64,000 nt of DNA from Ciona intestinalis (Eukaryota > Chordata > Ascidiacea > Phlebobranchia > Cionidae): positions 186,001 to 250,000 of the forward strand of contig NW_004190371.2 of the NCBI RefSeq assembly GCF_000224145.3. Direction: 5' to 3'. This document shows positions 1 through 30,500 of this stretch, in pieces (within the stretch, counting starts at the first letter, position 1; each line of letters begins with the position of its first letter). The notes beneath the pieces were generated by a model that saw only the letters and a program-made list of their open reading frames with translations, had not been told where the DNA came from and ran no database searches. Position numbers and translations under genes: made by a program.

Positions 1-355
1 ATGGCAATGGTTACAGCCCTTTTGATGCTAGCTGTAGTTGTGGCTATTAAAAAACTTAGCAGCGATTTTTACAAGCCAGTGGTACATTATAAGTTGTCTA
101 AATTATCAGCCGTACATTGTTATCTTGGTACCAAACTAATTAGCAAATAATAATGAATACAACATTGAAACATTGGTATGCATGAAAAAATTGTTATAAG
201 ATATATTTTAGAATTTAATTTGCCTGACAGCAACAGCCAATACAATAATATTCGGAGATTTAATATATGAATATCATATAAAAATTTACTAAATATATAT
301 ATTATTACCAGCTTTGGATAATATGCAATATTATATAAACCTGTGTTTGTTTTAC
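1..355. other. EML intron at left edge, with a decayed interspersed repeat
   Basis: This lies inside the EML gene, beyond the last EML exon visible in the window. Bases about 1-120, read on the minus strand, resemble the tail of an interspersed repeat seen elsewhere in the window (for example 44640-44880 and 53285-53470). The shared parts are a 'ggctgacaatttagacaac'-like core and a following 'aagtgtcttgcccaagg'-like core. The remainder is AT-rich with no supportable exon. The next EML exon must lie further left. Confidence 0.5.
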
Positions 356-8807
<8,452 letters not shown>

Positions 8808-9970
8808 CTCTGTTTTGTGAAGATATAAAGTTTCTCTGTGTGTCCGTACAACAAACTCAGGTGTCAACTTTCTTTTGTTGTGTGTTTAACAGGCATACAC
8901 ACGTATAACACTTGATACAATCTTGTAAAAAAAACAGAATACAGTTTGGTTTACCCTACATTCCTAAACAAAGCGCGATATAAATTGAAGCTACGTAACT
9001 AATAAGGCTACGGCGAACGGTCTGCTAAATACATTATCGCCAGGTTAATTATTCGCACGTTCTGTCTGATACCGCGTTTTAATATAACAACACCTCTAAC
9101 CGTACAAAATGCGATTGATGTTTTGATTTTACCTTAAATGTAAAACAATAAAATCATACCAATAACAATTTACAAAACGGCGACGAAAACAAAGCGGATA
9201 GCGATGAGACATTTGATTCGTCAATCAAATTAATCGTCGAACCGCGAATCTCGTTTGCACATGGACTTCGTGCAAACAACCAGAACGTTTCAGAACAAAT
9301 CAATATCGAGCGTTGGTGTAAGTAAACACAAATTGCCCAATTTGATACGTCGGTATTTTAGATGATATATACCAGACGTGCTATTTCGACGGGCCGCTAC
9401 ATACCTATTAATACACCGACTTTTGTTGGCTTATTTTGTTTTACTTTGGCACCATTTTAAATGCAATATATGAATCACACGTTGGAGTAGGTAAAAAAAT
9501 GTGTGTTTTGTGGTTTTGTGGGCAAAGTGGTAAATTGTTCAATCATAAAATGCTATACTTATCTTGTGTGCAAGGTACGCAAATTAACACGTTTAAAGGC
9601 AGCACAAATAGCCATCGGGTAGGTTTAAACAGCATAATTGTACAGTACAGTCTAAACTCTAAATACACGACAAACTATCAAATATCCACGTGCCTAACAA
9701 AGTTTTAAATTTGGGAATTTCCCCTCAATGAATTGTTGACACAAAACGAATGAATTGCTTTGTCAGCAAATCTAAGAGGTTTTTGACTTCGTATGCAAGA
9801 TGTAATTATGTTCTTGTAGCCCTGCCAAACTAGAATGCGTATAATTAAACAGGAAATTGCATTTTTGGTATGGTAGTGCAATAAACATTGTTTCAAAAAC
9901 AGCTTAAAGATGTTTTTTTTTTTAAGTTTTTTCTGTTGCATTTACAGGATATTCAATCAATTATATTAGA
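8808..9970. promoter_or_regulatory. shared upstream region of divergent EML and MTHFD1
   Basis: The 1.16 kb between the distal EML start and the MTHFD1 start holds no supportable gene. The stretch 8980-9400 has clearly more CpG than its surroundings, as expected of a promoter region, and has no obvious repeat. No TATA box or specific factor site is asserted. A bidirectional promoter is inferred from gene orientation only. Confidence 0.45.
9938..9970 (+). promoter_or_regulatory. candidate splice acceptor just upstream of the MTHFD1 start
   Basis: A T-rich tract ends in 'tttacag' with the AG at 9946-9947, 23 bp before the start codon. No matching upstream donor exon is evident. In Ciona many genes receive a 5' spliced leader at such acceptors, so this may be a trans-splice site; an ordinary 5' UTR intron is the alternative. 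Confidence 0.4.
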
Positions 9971-19768
<9,798 letters not shown>

Positions 19769-20690
19769 CCACTAGGTGTTGTTGGTGTTTGCTTTCTTCT
19801 ATGTGATGAGTATCTTATTCTTGGAATCTGATCTTTAATTATAAAATAACGTACCCAACATCGTGTTCGCAATTATAATAATTTACCCAAATTAAATTTC
19901 CTCCACACTCTGAACTGATTGCGTTTAATTCTAGTTCTATGCAATACATCATTTTGTGTTGACTCTGTTGAGCTGTTTGTTTAATCTTGTCAGTCAGATT
20001 GAACTGAAAGTATTGAATATAAGAATCCCAACAAAGCTACATCAAACCAACACCTGCAACTTTTTGGTAATCGAACAGAAAGCAAGACATCTTTTTTTTT
20101 CAATGTCGGCAGCACCCACAACTTTGGCCTAAATGTCATGTACCATAGGACAACACACTACAGAAACCCAATTATGTAGAACAGAGAAGGTTCAATCAAA
20201 GCTTGGTGTAAAAACTATTGATCAGTATTTTAAAACTAGAAACTCTAAACTGGTATTAAGATCTTGAGTCTTATACTCTGGTTACCATGCAAGCTGTTAC
20301 TGCAAAAAAAACTAATCATGATTTGATAGTTTTATTCTTACACAACAAAATAAAATTAGAATAAGTGTAACACATTTAATTAGATAGTTACGTGGTAAGT
20401 GACTAATACGAACTTTTATTTTGATGAGATTGCTAACAACTTGCATATTATTAAAAGGCTTAGTTATTTAAAGCGCACTTGAAATTTAGTGCACAAGAAT
20501 TAATGTCGTCATCGCAGCTGTATGCCACTTCTGACATCACAGTGGGTAAGTCACATGACCCATGTTCGGTCATGTGTAATTGATAGGAAATAGTTCGAAA
20601 CGAGAAAATCAAAAAGTAATTAGAAAACTTGCTTCGTACCAAACCCATTGTATTTAGGCATCTGCCACGTATGCATAGTATTAACTCTCC
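19769..20690. terminator. convergent 3' ends of MTHFD1 and ACC
   Basis: This 922 bp lies between the MTHFD1 stop (19768, plus) and the ACC stop (20691, minus). A plus-strand AATAAA lies at 20349-20354 and a minus-strand AATAAA at 20415-20420. If both are used the two 3' UTRs end within about 50 bp of each other without overlapping. No other gene is visible here. Use of these polyadenylation signals is inferred. Confidence 0.5.
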
Positions 20691-23600
20691 AGCGATTCTA
20701 AGACTTTTATAACTTCCTGTCGCTGCTCTGGTGACATCTGGTGGGCAAGTTGTACCACGGAGTGCATTGCAACTTCTGGACTGTTTTGTGACAAGATTCG
20801 AATCTGGAGGTGGAAAAAATGTAAAAACATATAATACTGACATTAATCATCAAATATAAATGTCTGGTTGTTTATGAAAAAGTTCGCAATTTGTTTTATC
20901 CATGAGCATGTTATAACAACTGTTGTTTTGTTATTGTAAATAAGTTCTGTACGTTTGTTTTATTCATTAGCAGTTTACAACCACTGTCGTGCTACCTTTG
21001 CTTGCCGTAATTGATTTTGTAAAAATGTTTGATCTTTGTGACCGAAGCGACAAAAAGGTCAAATATTCTTTCGTGATAACTAACTTAACAACAATAACAA
21101 AAAAATGCCGTAATAAACCACCTGGTGGGAAACTGAGTCTCGTTGAAGAAGTTTAATATTTTCCTCCAACAATGAACTTCCTTCACTTCTCCCCTTAGAT
21201 GAAGATAATTGTTCCGACAACCAAGCTACAACTGCTTTGTTGTCATCCCATAGATGTGCCTGTGGTGTTACAACATTATGAATAGGAAGTAAGAACATAA
21301 TATTATGAATAGGGGCATAATATTAGTCATTACACCGACATTATAAACTTACATAAACAGTAAACACAATAGTTATACCTAAACAAAACACCCCCTAGTC
21401 TTACAATAAATAAAAAAATTCTAGCTGCTTCACATCGGTCTGCATTTTCTATTAAACAGATAAGCTCTGCTATAGAACCTCACCAATATAGAATAAAAAG
21501 TTATACTGTTTGCCATCAAACATTGAAATTAAACTTACTTTTACAGTTCCTTGATCCTCCACAAACCATCTGCGTAACATCACATCTATCTGAGCATTAG
21601 TAAGATCACGATTCGCGCCGTGGCATCGACTTTTAACATCATCTTGTAGAATAAGTCGTCTTAACTTCCAGTATAAGTAAGTACGTGAGGTCTTCCATTC
21701 GAGGATACCCTGTGTATAAAAAGGATCAATTTACATTCAATATTGGGTTAAAGCTCTTTTAAAATGACTGTAAAATTAGAAAAAAGAGACAAATATAAAT
21801 TTGCAGAAGTTCGGTAAAGCTTCTTTCCATTTTGCTCATTTATTGGTAAATTTTCTTTCAGATAAAAAATAGTTGGCGAAGATAGGTTGGATGTTGGGAA
21901 GTGAGGTGAATGTCAAAGCTGCCTGTTGGTAATTGAAGTGCCACACTATGAAATAATATATAAAAAAAACAACAAATGTTAATTTAAAGCGGTGTTAACT
22001 GCAGTGTTGAAAAACAATCTCCGCAAAAATAAAAAAACAAACAATAAACTAAAAGTAAAGGATACAAAAACCCAAAATAGAATGGCAATTGTTTGACCCA
22101 AATGTGTTTCATTTGATACAGACGGCAATACAACATATTAAACACACAGACACAAAACAATGAACCATCACCCACCGAAATACATCCCTTGGCCAACATT
22201 CCGCCAGGTGTGTCGTGTAAGTCAGCAAACTTTACTGCCACCTGGTGGTACACTGGTTCAAGGTATAATTCTCGCTCTTTTAGTTTTGCTTCAATTTCTT
22301 TCTTTTCCTTCACGGTTAGTGATCGGTTTTCTGCCGAATGAATAAACTATTAACGCAATCTTTGTATTATTAATAATATCAACACATGGGTATGCATTCT
22401 TGAAAAAAATAATTTTGGAGAATTTTTTACCCCAAAAAATTATCTCCTACAAATAATATTGAGAACATAAAACCATTGTTTTTTCAAACTCCATTAAGTC
22501 AGGAGTAAACAATTATGCAAACAACTGAAATATTAATTCTCAGATACAAAATAAATCTTTCTAAATTACAAAAGAAATACACCTAAAACATTTATTCTCA
22601 AATATCCTTAAAAAAAACTTATTTTTGAATAAGCAAAAAATGATATAAATTTGTAATTCCTATAAAACAAAAACTGCAAATTATCATAATAATAAACCAA
22701 CCAAGCTCCTGAGATAAAGCAGCAAACTGTCGATCACATCTTTTCATTGTTTTGATAATTTCTTTTCGTCGATATTTAATTTCCACAGTAGCTTCAGGTT
22801 CCAGTACACCACCTCTGGCCTCAGCATCAGCATATAACTCCATGTGGCTGGTTAGAAATAGAAAGTTTAACAATTTGTGATTATAATAACATCCATAATA
22901 TATACCAATATGTACATATGTTTGGCATATGATAATTTTTTGCACAAAATTTAGGCAAAGTACATGATTTTATGTATACACCACATTAGCAAATTTGCAT
23001 TGATTTCCTAAATTATAACTTTAAAATATAAGATTTCTTTTTATCCACATTATGCCTATCAAAATGAACAATATTTAAACAAAACGAAAACCTGAGGTGA
23101 ATGAGTGTTTTTATATTACTTACGTAGAATTAATAGTTGGATCGACCACCACCCACGCCCCGCCCCTTAACTCAGCATAAGGTGGAATATAAACGATCAC
23201 TGGTTGATGATATTTACGTAACGCATCAACTATGTAGGAACCAAACTTCAATACTTCATCATACATATCTGGAAATTAAAGGGGGTTTTATTGAGCCTGT
23301 TAATACATATAGTCAGTCGTTATGATATGGGTGTTCTGTTTCATACACCTCATGCCTAGTTATGAGTTACCTTGTATGTAACTTTGAGGATGGATTTTTT
23401 ATCTGTTTTACATTAAGTGCTTTGCTCAAGCTAAGGGCAATAGTAGCAGAATTAAGCCTTGAACTCAGTAGCTTATGGTTATTAGATTTGCCACATTTGA
23501 ATTAGACAAAAGGCAGTGTTGTGGTAAAACATTCTATTGAATAATGCCATTATACAATACCATACAAGTGATCATGTATAACTAATGTACATTATATATA

Positions 23601-26600
23601 TTCAACGTATTATCCAACACACCTTTCATTCCACCAGAAAATCCTCTCCAGTTTGCAAACATAATAAGAGGAAGCCCCTCACGATCAAAGTCAAGAATTG
23701 CTTGCGCTGTTTTGAAAGCTGAGTCAGGATACCATACCTGTATGTGATGTATGATGGTAAGTGTGAATATAAGCATTATTTCTGGTAAATACTGGTTACA
23801 CAATAGTTTTAATTGTACTTAATACAACTTGTTTCAAATTATGATTCCATGTCAAATTTAAAAGTGGAAATTTAAAGTTGACAATTCCATTTGGTGTGTG
23901 TTATGATATTTTAATAAAACACAACTTGTGCTTCCTGGTTCCATGTGCGAATTTAAGTTTTACTTACCTTTTTTCCCCCCCCCCTTTCTCCAAAAAACCA
24001 AAATAGGCTTATATTATTAAATAATTTTTTATAGGCATACAATTATAAGCACACAACAACCCAATAACATTCTCACCTGTCCTGCTCTATGTAGTGTCTT
24101 CTCCTCACTTTCAATATCAGCGGGATCAGCCGGTACATCGACGGCTATTGACCTCAGTTTCCACGGCAACCACGCCCACCGGTACCCCACCCAGTCGAGC
24201 GCGACCAACGATCACCGTGTTTGCCCAACCGGAAAGTATTTCATCGAATGAACCTCGATCAAAGAATCCACTTCGCCAAGTGTCAGTGTCTGTAATCGGT
24301 TTCAAATTGAGTTTAACTATATACTTTACTGAAGTCCGACTCATTGGTTAAATGCTTGCATTGTAATCCAAGGATACCGGGTGTCAGGGTAATAAGGTAA
24401 CTGTGGCCCAAATTTTAAGTCCCATGCAAAGACCTCACTCATATATACTAGGAACTTAAATATAAGCTTCATTTGTAATTTTAACAACATTGAATGTAAT
24501 ATATTTAATTTATAAAAGGTATGTTTCAGTTAAAAAAAAACATGTTCTTTTCTATCAGCTTAAAATAAAAATTAGTAATTTTAATAACAATTCCAAGTAT
24601 TATATATAACTTCTCATAATTATGTTTTAAGTATGTTTTAGATGGAAAAAACTTTTTCCAGCATCAATAAAAACTTACCTGCATCGTTACAACCAGCGAG
24701 CATCCATCTTGGATCATAACTGGTTCTGGTCGGTTTAAACGAGATTTCGCGGTCGATTGGATCCTTAGGCACGATGATAGGAAGTGGTGAGTTTCGTGTT
24801 GAAGGTATATAAGACAACCACTTCAACATCACCACCATCCCTTCATAATCCCATGATACTGTTGCATGGCTTACACCATTGTTATGCATGATCTGTATAC
24901 CACCAAGCTGGTTGTTGGAGTTATAAACCTCCCGTCCCAGCACCTGTGTTGGGTATATTACATGTTATTCTACATATGAGGGAGGTCAAAGAATTCAAAC
25001 TGAGTTTGCCCATCACCCCACAATAACCCCAACAGTTATGTAAAAATTTTAAAGTTTATAAAAAAATATATAATATAATGAATAACAACCACGTTGCAAC
25101 TGCACTATTTTACGCTTATTACAAAATGGGTCAAAATTAAAATTAAGTAAGTTTTTACGAAATGTAAAATGTGTTCTTAAAAATGCTATTCTGCAAATAA
25201 GATTAACAGTATGTTATGATCATAAAGGTTTTAGAAATCACACTGTATAAACCCTTATACACAGGAGTTAGGTATATTGCTTTAATATTTGTAATTAAGT
25301 GAGTAATGCCATAAAAAACATTGCATTACAAACACACACAGTACCTTGTTTAATGCTTGATGACCAGTAAGTATGATGTATGAGTTATCTACTTGTATAA
25401 CACGTTGACCCAACCTTACCAAGTAAGCTCCAATACCAACTGCTCTACATGTGACCAGGGATATTGTGACAATCTGTGTATTGGTTATTGTTGCATTTAG
25501 GGGGATACAATTTAATTTCCATTTTTAAACATAACTTATTAGCAATTATTGCAGCGTAACTAAAAAAACATTAAAAAAGAAACTGCAAAACACAGAGTGC
25601 AGTGCCTTTTACATTATCTGTATTCTCATGTAAACTAAACTACTAAACAGCTTAAGGGGATTTACATCTGGCTTTTACATATTGAGCCAATACTCATGTT
25701 ACTGTATAATATAATAACTGTTGGCGAGTCTGTAGAATATATGAGATCTCGAGGCCAAGACAAATATTTTTGTGTGCCATTCATACAATCGTTAAAAATC
25801 GGCAAGTAAAATACATTTCCACACCACGTTTAAAAGTCATACGTATTTTGATATAGATGGACTCTGTCCTGATCATATTCATGATCATATGAAACCTACC
25901 TCATCATATGCACGTGATGTTTCCCCAGCAATGGTTCCGCTCCATCGGAGACATCGAGATCCAAGCGCTTCATCTTTCCCGATGACATCACACACCTTAT
26001 ACCTAGATTCTCCGCCCTCTTCTATGTGTTGCGCAATCACTGAGTTACTCGCACTTAACTGGAAACATTAGGTTGTTGTAATTAATACACACAGATATAT
26101 AAACATTTTCTCATGAAGTGTTGCTGAAAAAATGTTTGAAATCCACCATGTTTTTATACTAGATGAACCGCTGTTCTGTTTCATACACGTCATGTTCATT
26201 TTCGAGTTACCACGTGTGCAACTTCGTAGGTGAAAATTTGAGTATTAACAATGATATATAACAAACTATTTATAAGTGATTTAAACGCAACTATAGATGC
26301 ATTTATCATAAGTCATTTGATTTTACAGTTATTTTCACGAATAATTTTACATTTATATTTCACATATCCCCAACCTTTTTATAATCATGAGGAGTAAGAT
26401 AAAGATACTTGACTCCCTTCTGTTCATCCTCGGGATCATTCCATGCAACACGGAAGAGATGACGAACCTCCTCAGCCAACCCGATCCTTGCTCCACTGTT
26501 CGCTGACAGGTAGATACGTGGGATTCCCTAATTGAAGAATATTGCGATAATAAAATGTACATCATAGGATTATTAGCTCCGAGGGCATAAACAATTCAAT

Positions 26601-27542
26601 GTTTTGTTCGCCTATTATCAGGCTTCATTAGGGTTGGACAGTTTATACAAAAATGGTATGGATACCACTATCTAGGTCCAAACCCTTTTTGTTGTTATCT
26701 TGGCCACAGATGTAGATGTAAAGAGTGTAAAAAACATAAATTTGTTTTTATTAGGGTGGGGAACTGCCCTTCTCACCCCTCCATTACCTACTGCTGACAC
26801 CAGCACACAACAAAACACAACATACAACACACTACCTCCATCCTTGCAAGTTCCGATGCTCGTTGATAAAGAAGATCTTCCTCCGGTCCAAACGAACCAA
26901 TATTACAAGTGATGTCATTAGCAATGCAGATAACTTGTCTACCATCTTTATACTCAGGGGTGTACAATGTTAATCTCCATGACACCATACCAATCTATTA
27001 ACATGAGGATAATTTATTGGTATGTAATGGGTATTCTATGTGGGCGTGGTGAGGTCCTACAGTGTGGCACGCCATGGGATTTGTGATTTATGCCAGAGTT
27101 GGCCCATTACTCTGACACCCAAGGTGCTACAATTTATTGGTCACTACTGGGTTGAAGCAATTTCCACTAAGACTAGTCTTTCTCAAAGACATACCTGAAT
27201 ATCAGTATAACTGTTAAGCATTTTGAACTCCTTTACAATGCATTCGCTTAACCACTGAGCCACATCCCATGAATTAGCATGTAAACAACATTTTGATTAT
27301 CCAGTGTGAACATTTTCCTCTAATATATTAATTTTACAAAAAAAAATTGGATAGATAAAATGAAACAAATATTGTGCAGGAAAAATATCAGCACACAAGA
27401 ATATGATGTTTTATTAATATGTGCATGAAATAACGAACAGGTAAAACAGGTTTATAATTAAATTCACCTCATTTTCACCAGGTTGTCTGTTAATGTTCAC
27501 AAGTTGTCCTTGACCATCTAATACAAGTTCATCAGCTGATAC
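20691..27542 (-). CDS. ACACA: ACC carboxyltransferase block
   Basis: Exons 27468-27542, 26836-26994, 26375-26527, 25900-26058, 25345-25473, 24679-24943, 24077-24289, 23623-23737, 23124-23268, 22702-22847, 22176-22330, 21539-21709, 21122-21259, 20691-20813 (residues 1631-2344). Transfers CO2 from carboxybiotin to acetyl-CoA. Signatures: [148 protein letters not shown]. The stop is TAA at 20691-20693. Oddities: LRWSG where the family has LRGSG (25942-25944), and one extra base in exon 24077-24289. Confidence 0.95.
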
Positions 27543-30500
27543 CTTTTAATGGAATATATTATTATTAATACAAGTTTTTTTTATATCTTTCAACTTTTGA
27601 AAGTAGAGGTTAGTCGTTAGTGGTAACTCATAAGCTGGAACAATGTGTATGAAACAGAACACCTGTGTTATAACGACTGTCGTTTTTACAACCACAGGAT
27701 AAGGCAAGTTACATTCAATGCAATATATTAGTAACTTAAGGGCTTGAAGCCATAGAACACACGTCTTAAAAATGGGATCTGACCGACTGTTGTAGTATAA
27801 TGGGAATATTGTATACACACTATCACTTTTATGAAACTTCATGAAAGAAACAACAACAACATACTGGGTTCTCTGGAGATTTTACATCAGGATCTTCACT
27901 TTCAAGTGTCGTCCACATATCTTTCAATGCTTGTCTTATCATCTCCGGGAAATCATAAACATAAGTCGTCCCCATCTCTTGTGCCTTGAACCTCTTGGCT
28001 TGCAGTAAATCCTTGGTCACATACGGTGTGCTTGTAAGCATGGAGTGTAGAGGGCCAGGCTTGTTGATGTTGTATGCTTGGAACATTGTCTGGGGGAAAG
28101 ATATACTTATACTGCTGTCATCATATTATAATAAACAGATGGGGTGGTCAAATCATCTGGTTTTATCATCATGCATATTACAGTGATGTAAATTTATACA
28201 ATTTGTTAGGCTTGCCATAATAATAATTGTGTTAGCTGTAGGTAAACATGTGTTTTTATTAGATTTTTTAAGGATCACTTGCTCTTGGCATTGAAAATTC
28301 CTGTTTCGTAAATTTCTTTGTTTTTTACTGAAAAAAAAAGAAAAAAAGAAAAAAACATGAACCATCTGAACCCAACCTACAATTCAAACTAATTGTAGAT
28401 TTTATAAAGATGATATAACACAACATACTTGTCCAGTGACAGGGTTGGTGACTTCCTTATAAAGGCTGATATCGAGGTAATAACCTGACTCTTTTGTTAG
28501 GAAGATTCGGAAAGGTTGAGGTTCGCCATCGTCCTTTAATCTGTGGTGATAGAAACATAGAAACATTATAAAAACATAGAAATATTATACAAACATAAAA
28601 GAATCATGCAAACATGGAAATATTATAAAAAAAAACGGAAATGTTATAATAACATAAAAACATTTTACAAATAAGAAATATTTTAGAACATGGCAACATC
28701 ATACAAACATGGAAACAATAGATAACAAGATCTAAGAATAAATACGACAATCCTACGTTACGAATATATTCTAACAGTGATTGCAATAAAACTAACAAAG
28801 AACATCTGTCCATGAAACAATTAGCAACATGACAGATAATGTATAGTTAACAGTTTAACTTTAACCAATTGGGTTTAATACTATGTAACACAATCTAAAA
28901 CACTGATATATAATAATGGAGCTTAATTAACCTGATATTGACTTTAATTTCAGCTTGAAGAACTCTTAACTTCCATAATCGACTCCCATATCGAAGAACC
29001 ATCGACCTTATAGATTCCTCAACACGCACAGGGTCAATCATTACATTCCTGTGCGACACATACGTGGATTAATTAATAATATGGTTTTCCGTATATATTG
29101 ATATAATAATATTAACTTTATTTATCTCTTCAATTTTGGTAGTGAAGATGGAAAAATATTTCAAATAAAGACAGAATATATAGATGTGTAATATAGAGTA
29201 TAGCAATGTTTTGCAGTTAATTGAACTGGTTTGTTGAACAACTTGATTAATAGAATAATGCAAGACAATTGCAGAAATGTAGCTGGTTTAAGAATACCTC
29301 AAAATTGTAGGTAATTCAAATATATCACATAACTGTAGGTAATTCAAAATTATCACAAAGTTTAAACTCACGGGACAAAGTTCATGAAGATATGATTACA
29401 ATCTATCCTTGTATTCTCTGAAGCTGAGAAAGCAACTTCTAATTCATCCATGGCTTCAAGTAATAATCTCTCAGCCTCGTTGTGTAAGAATTCAAATGAT
29501 GCTTCCTATATATAAAATAAACCATGAATCTGGCTGACTTGGCTCTTCTTTAGATGTTCTTGGAATTTGGCTATCGTTTATTTATGTTATCGACAATATA
29601 TCTGCACCTATTTATCAAGAGTGGAGCATTAATAAAGTTATAGACAACAGTCCCTTATTCGCTACAGTGTTATGTTGTATATAGATAAAATTATAATTTA
29701 TATAGACTATTCATGCCTTATTATTTATAACAAATAAAAAAGAATATACATATATGTTCAATATAAAATTTTTAAAGCACTTGAATTAATTTTATGAACT
29801 TAACTTTTTTTGTTATTTGAATAATATTATCTTCGCTATCGTTTTTAAAAAATAAATACAATAATATGTTAAATCTGACATCATAATGACCTTTGTAACG
29901 AGATCGGAATGCCGGATAATCGCTCGGACGAAGAATCGATGATCCATGACTTCGGCTCCCTCCTCCACCTTAGCTGATCCGAGATAAAGATGGAGACGAT
30001 GGTTGTTGGTGGGGATCGCTTTCAAATGGAAGTTGCGCATCCGGTTCAACTCAAGCTGGAACGCAAGAGCTGGCTCCAAGTGACGATAAATACGATCCTC
30101 ATCAAACTGAAGAGAAGGAAAATAAAGGTTTGAGATCATAAGTTTTCTATGTGAGTGAAGACATACAGCGTCTTAGATTTAGGCCAGAGTTGAACCACTA
30201 CCCCAGAACCCTGAGATTTAGGTCGGAGGAGGCCCATTATCTTGACAACCATGGTGCTACAACCCATTAGTGACCATTGAGTTTAAGCATTGTTTTAAAC
30301 CGGAAAATTCAAATATAAAGACAACTGTGTCATATATATATATGGGTTGTTAATATGTTTGTAATAAAATCCCAATGGAACGAAAAAATTATTAAATACT
30401 GGTAATGGGCAAGCCCATAAGAAATAAAACAAATACATTGCTGAGGTTGTTACTTACATAATCACGCGCACGGTATGTGAAATACTTTGGAACTTCTTTC

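Noticed and set aside
24126..24172. possible tiny intron explaining the ACC frameshift
   Set aside because: The only GT-AG pair there would be an 8-bp intron, far too short to be spliced; one extra base is the simpler reading.
28160..28400. minus-strand open frame in an ACC intron
   Set aside because: Low-complexity (Lys/Asn/Phe-rich) and unrelated to ACC; no splice sites in the required phase.
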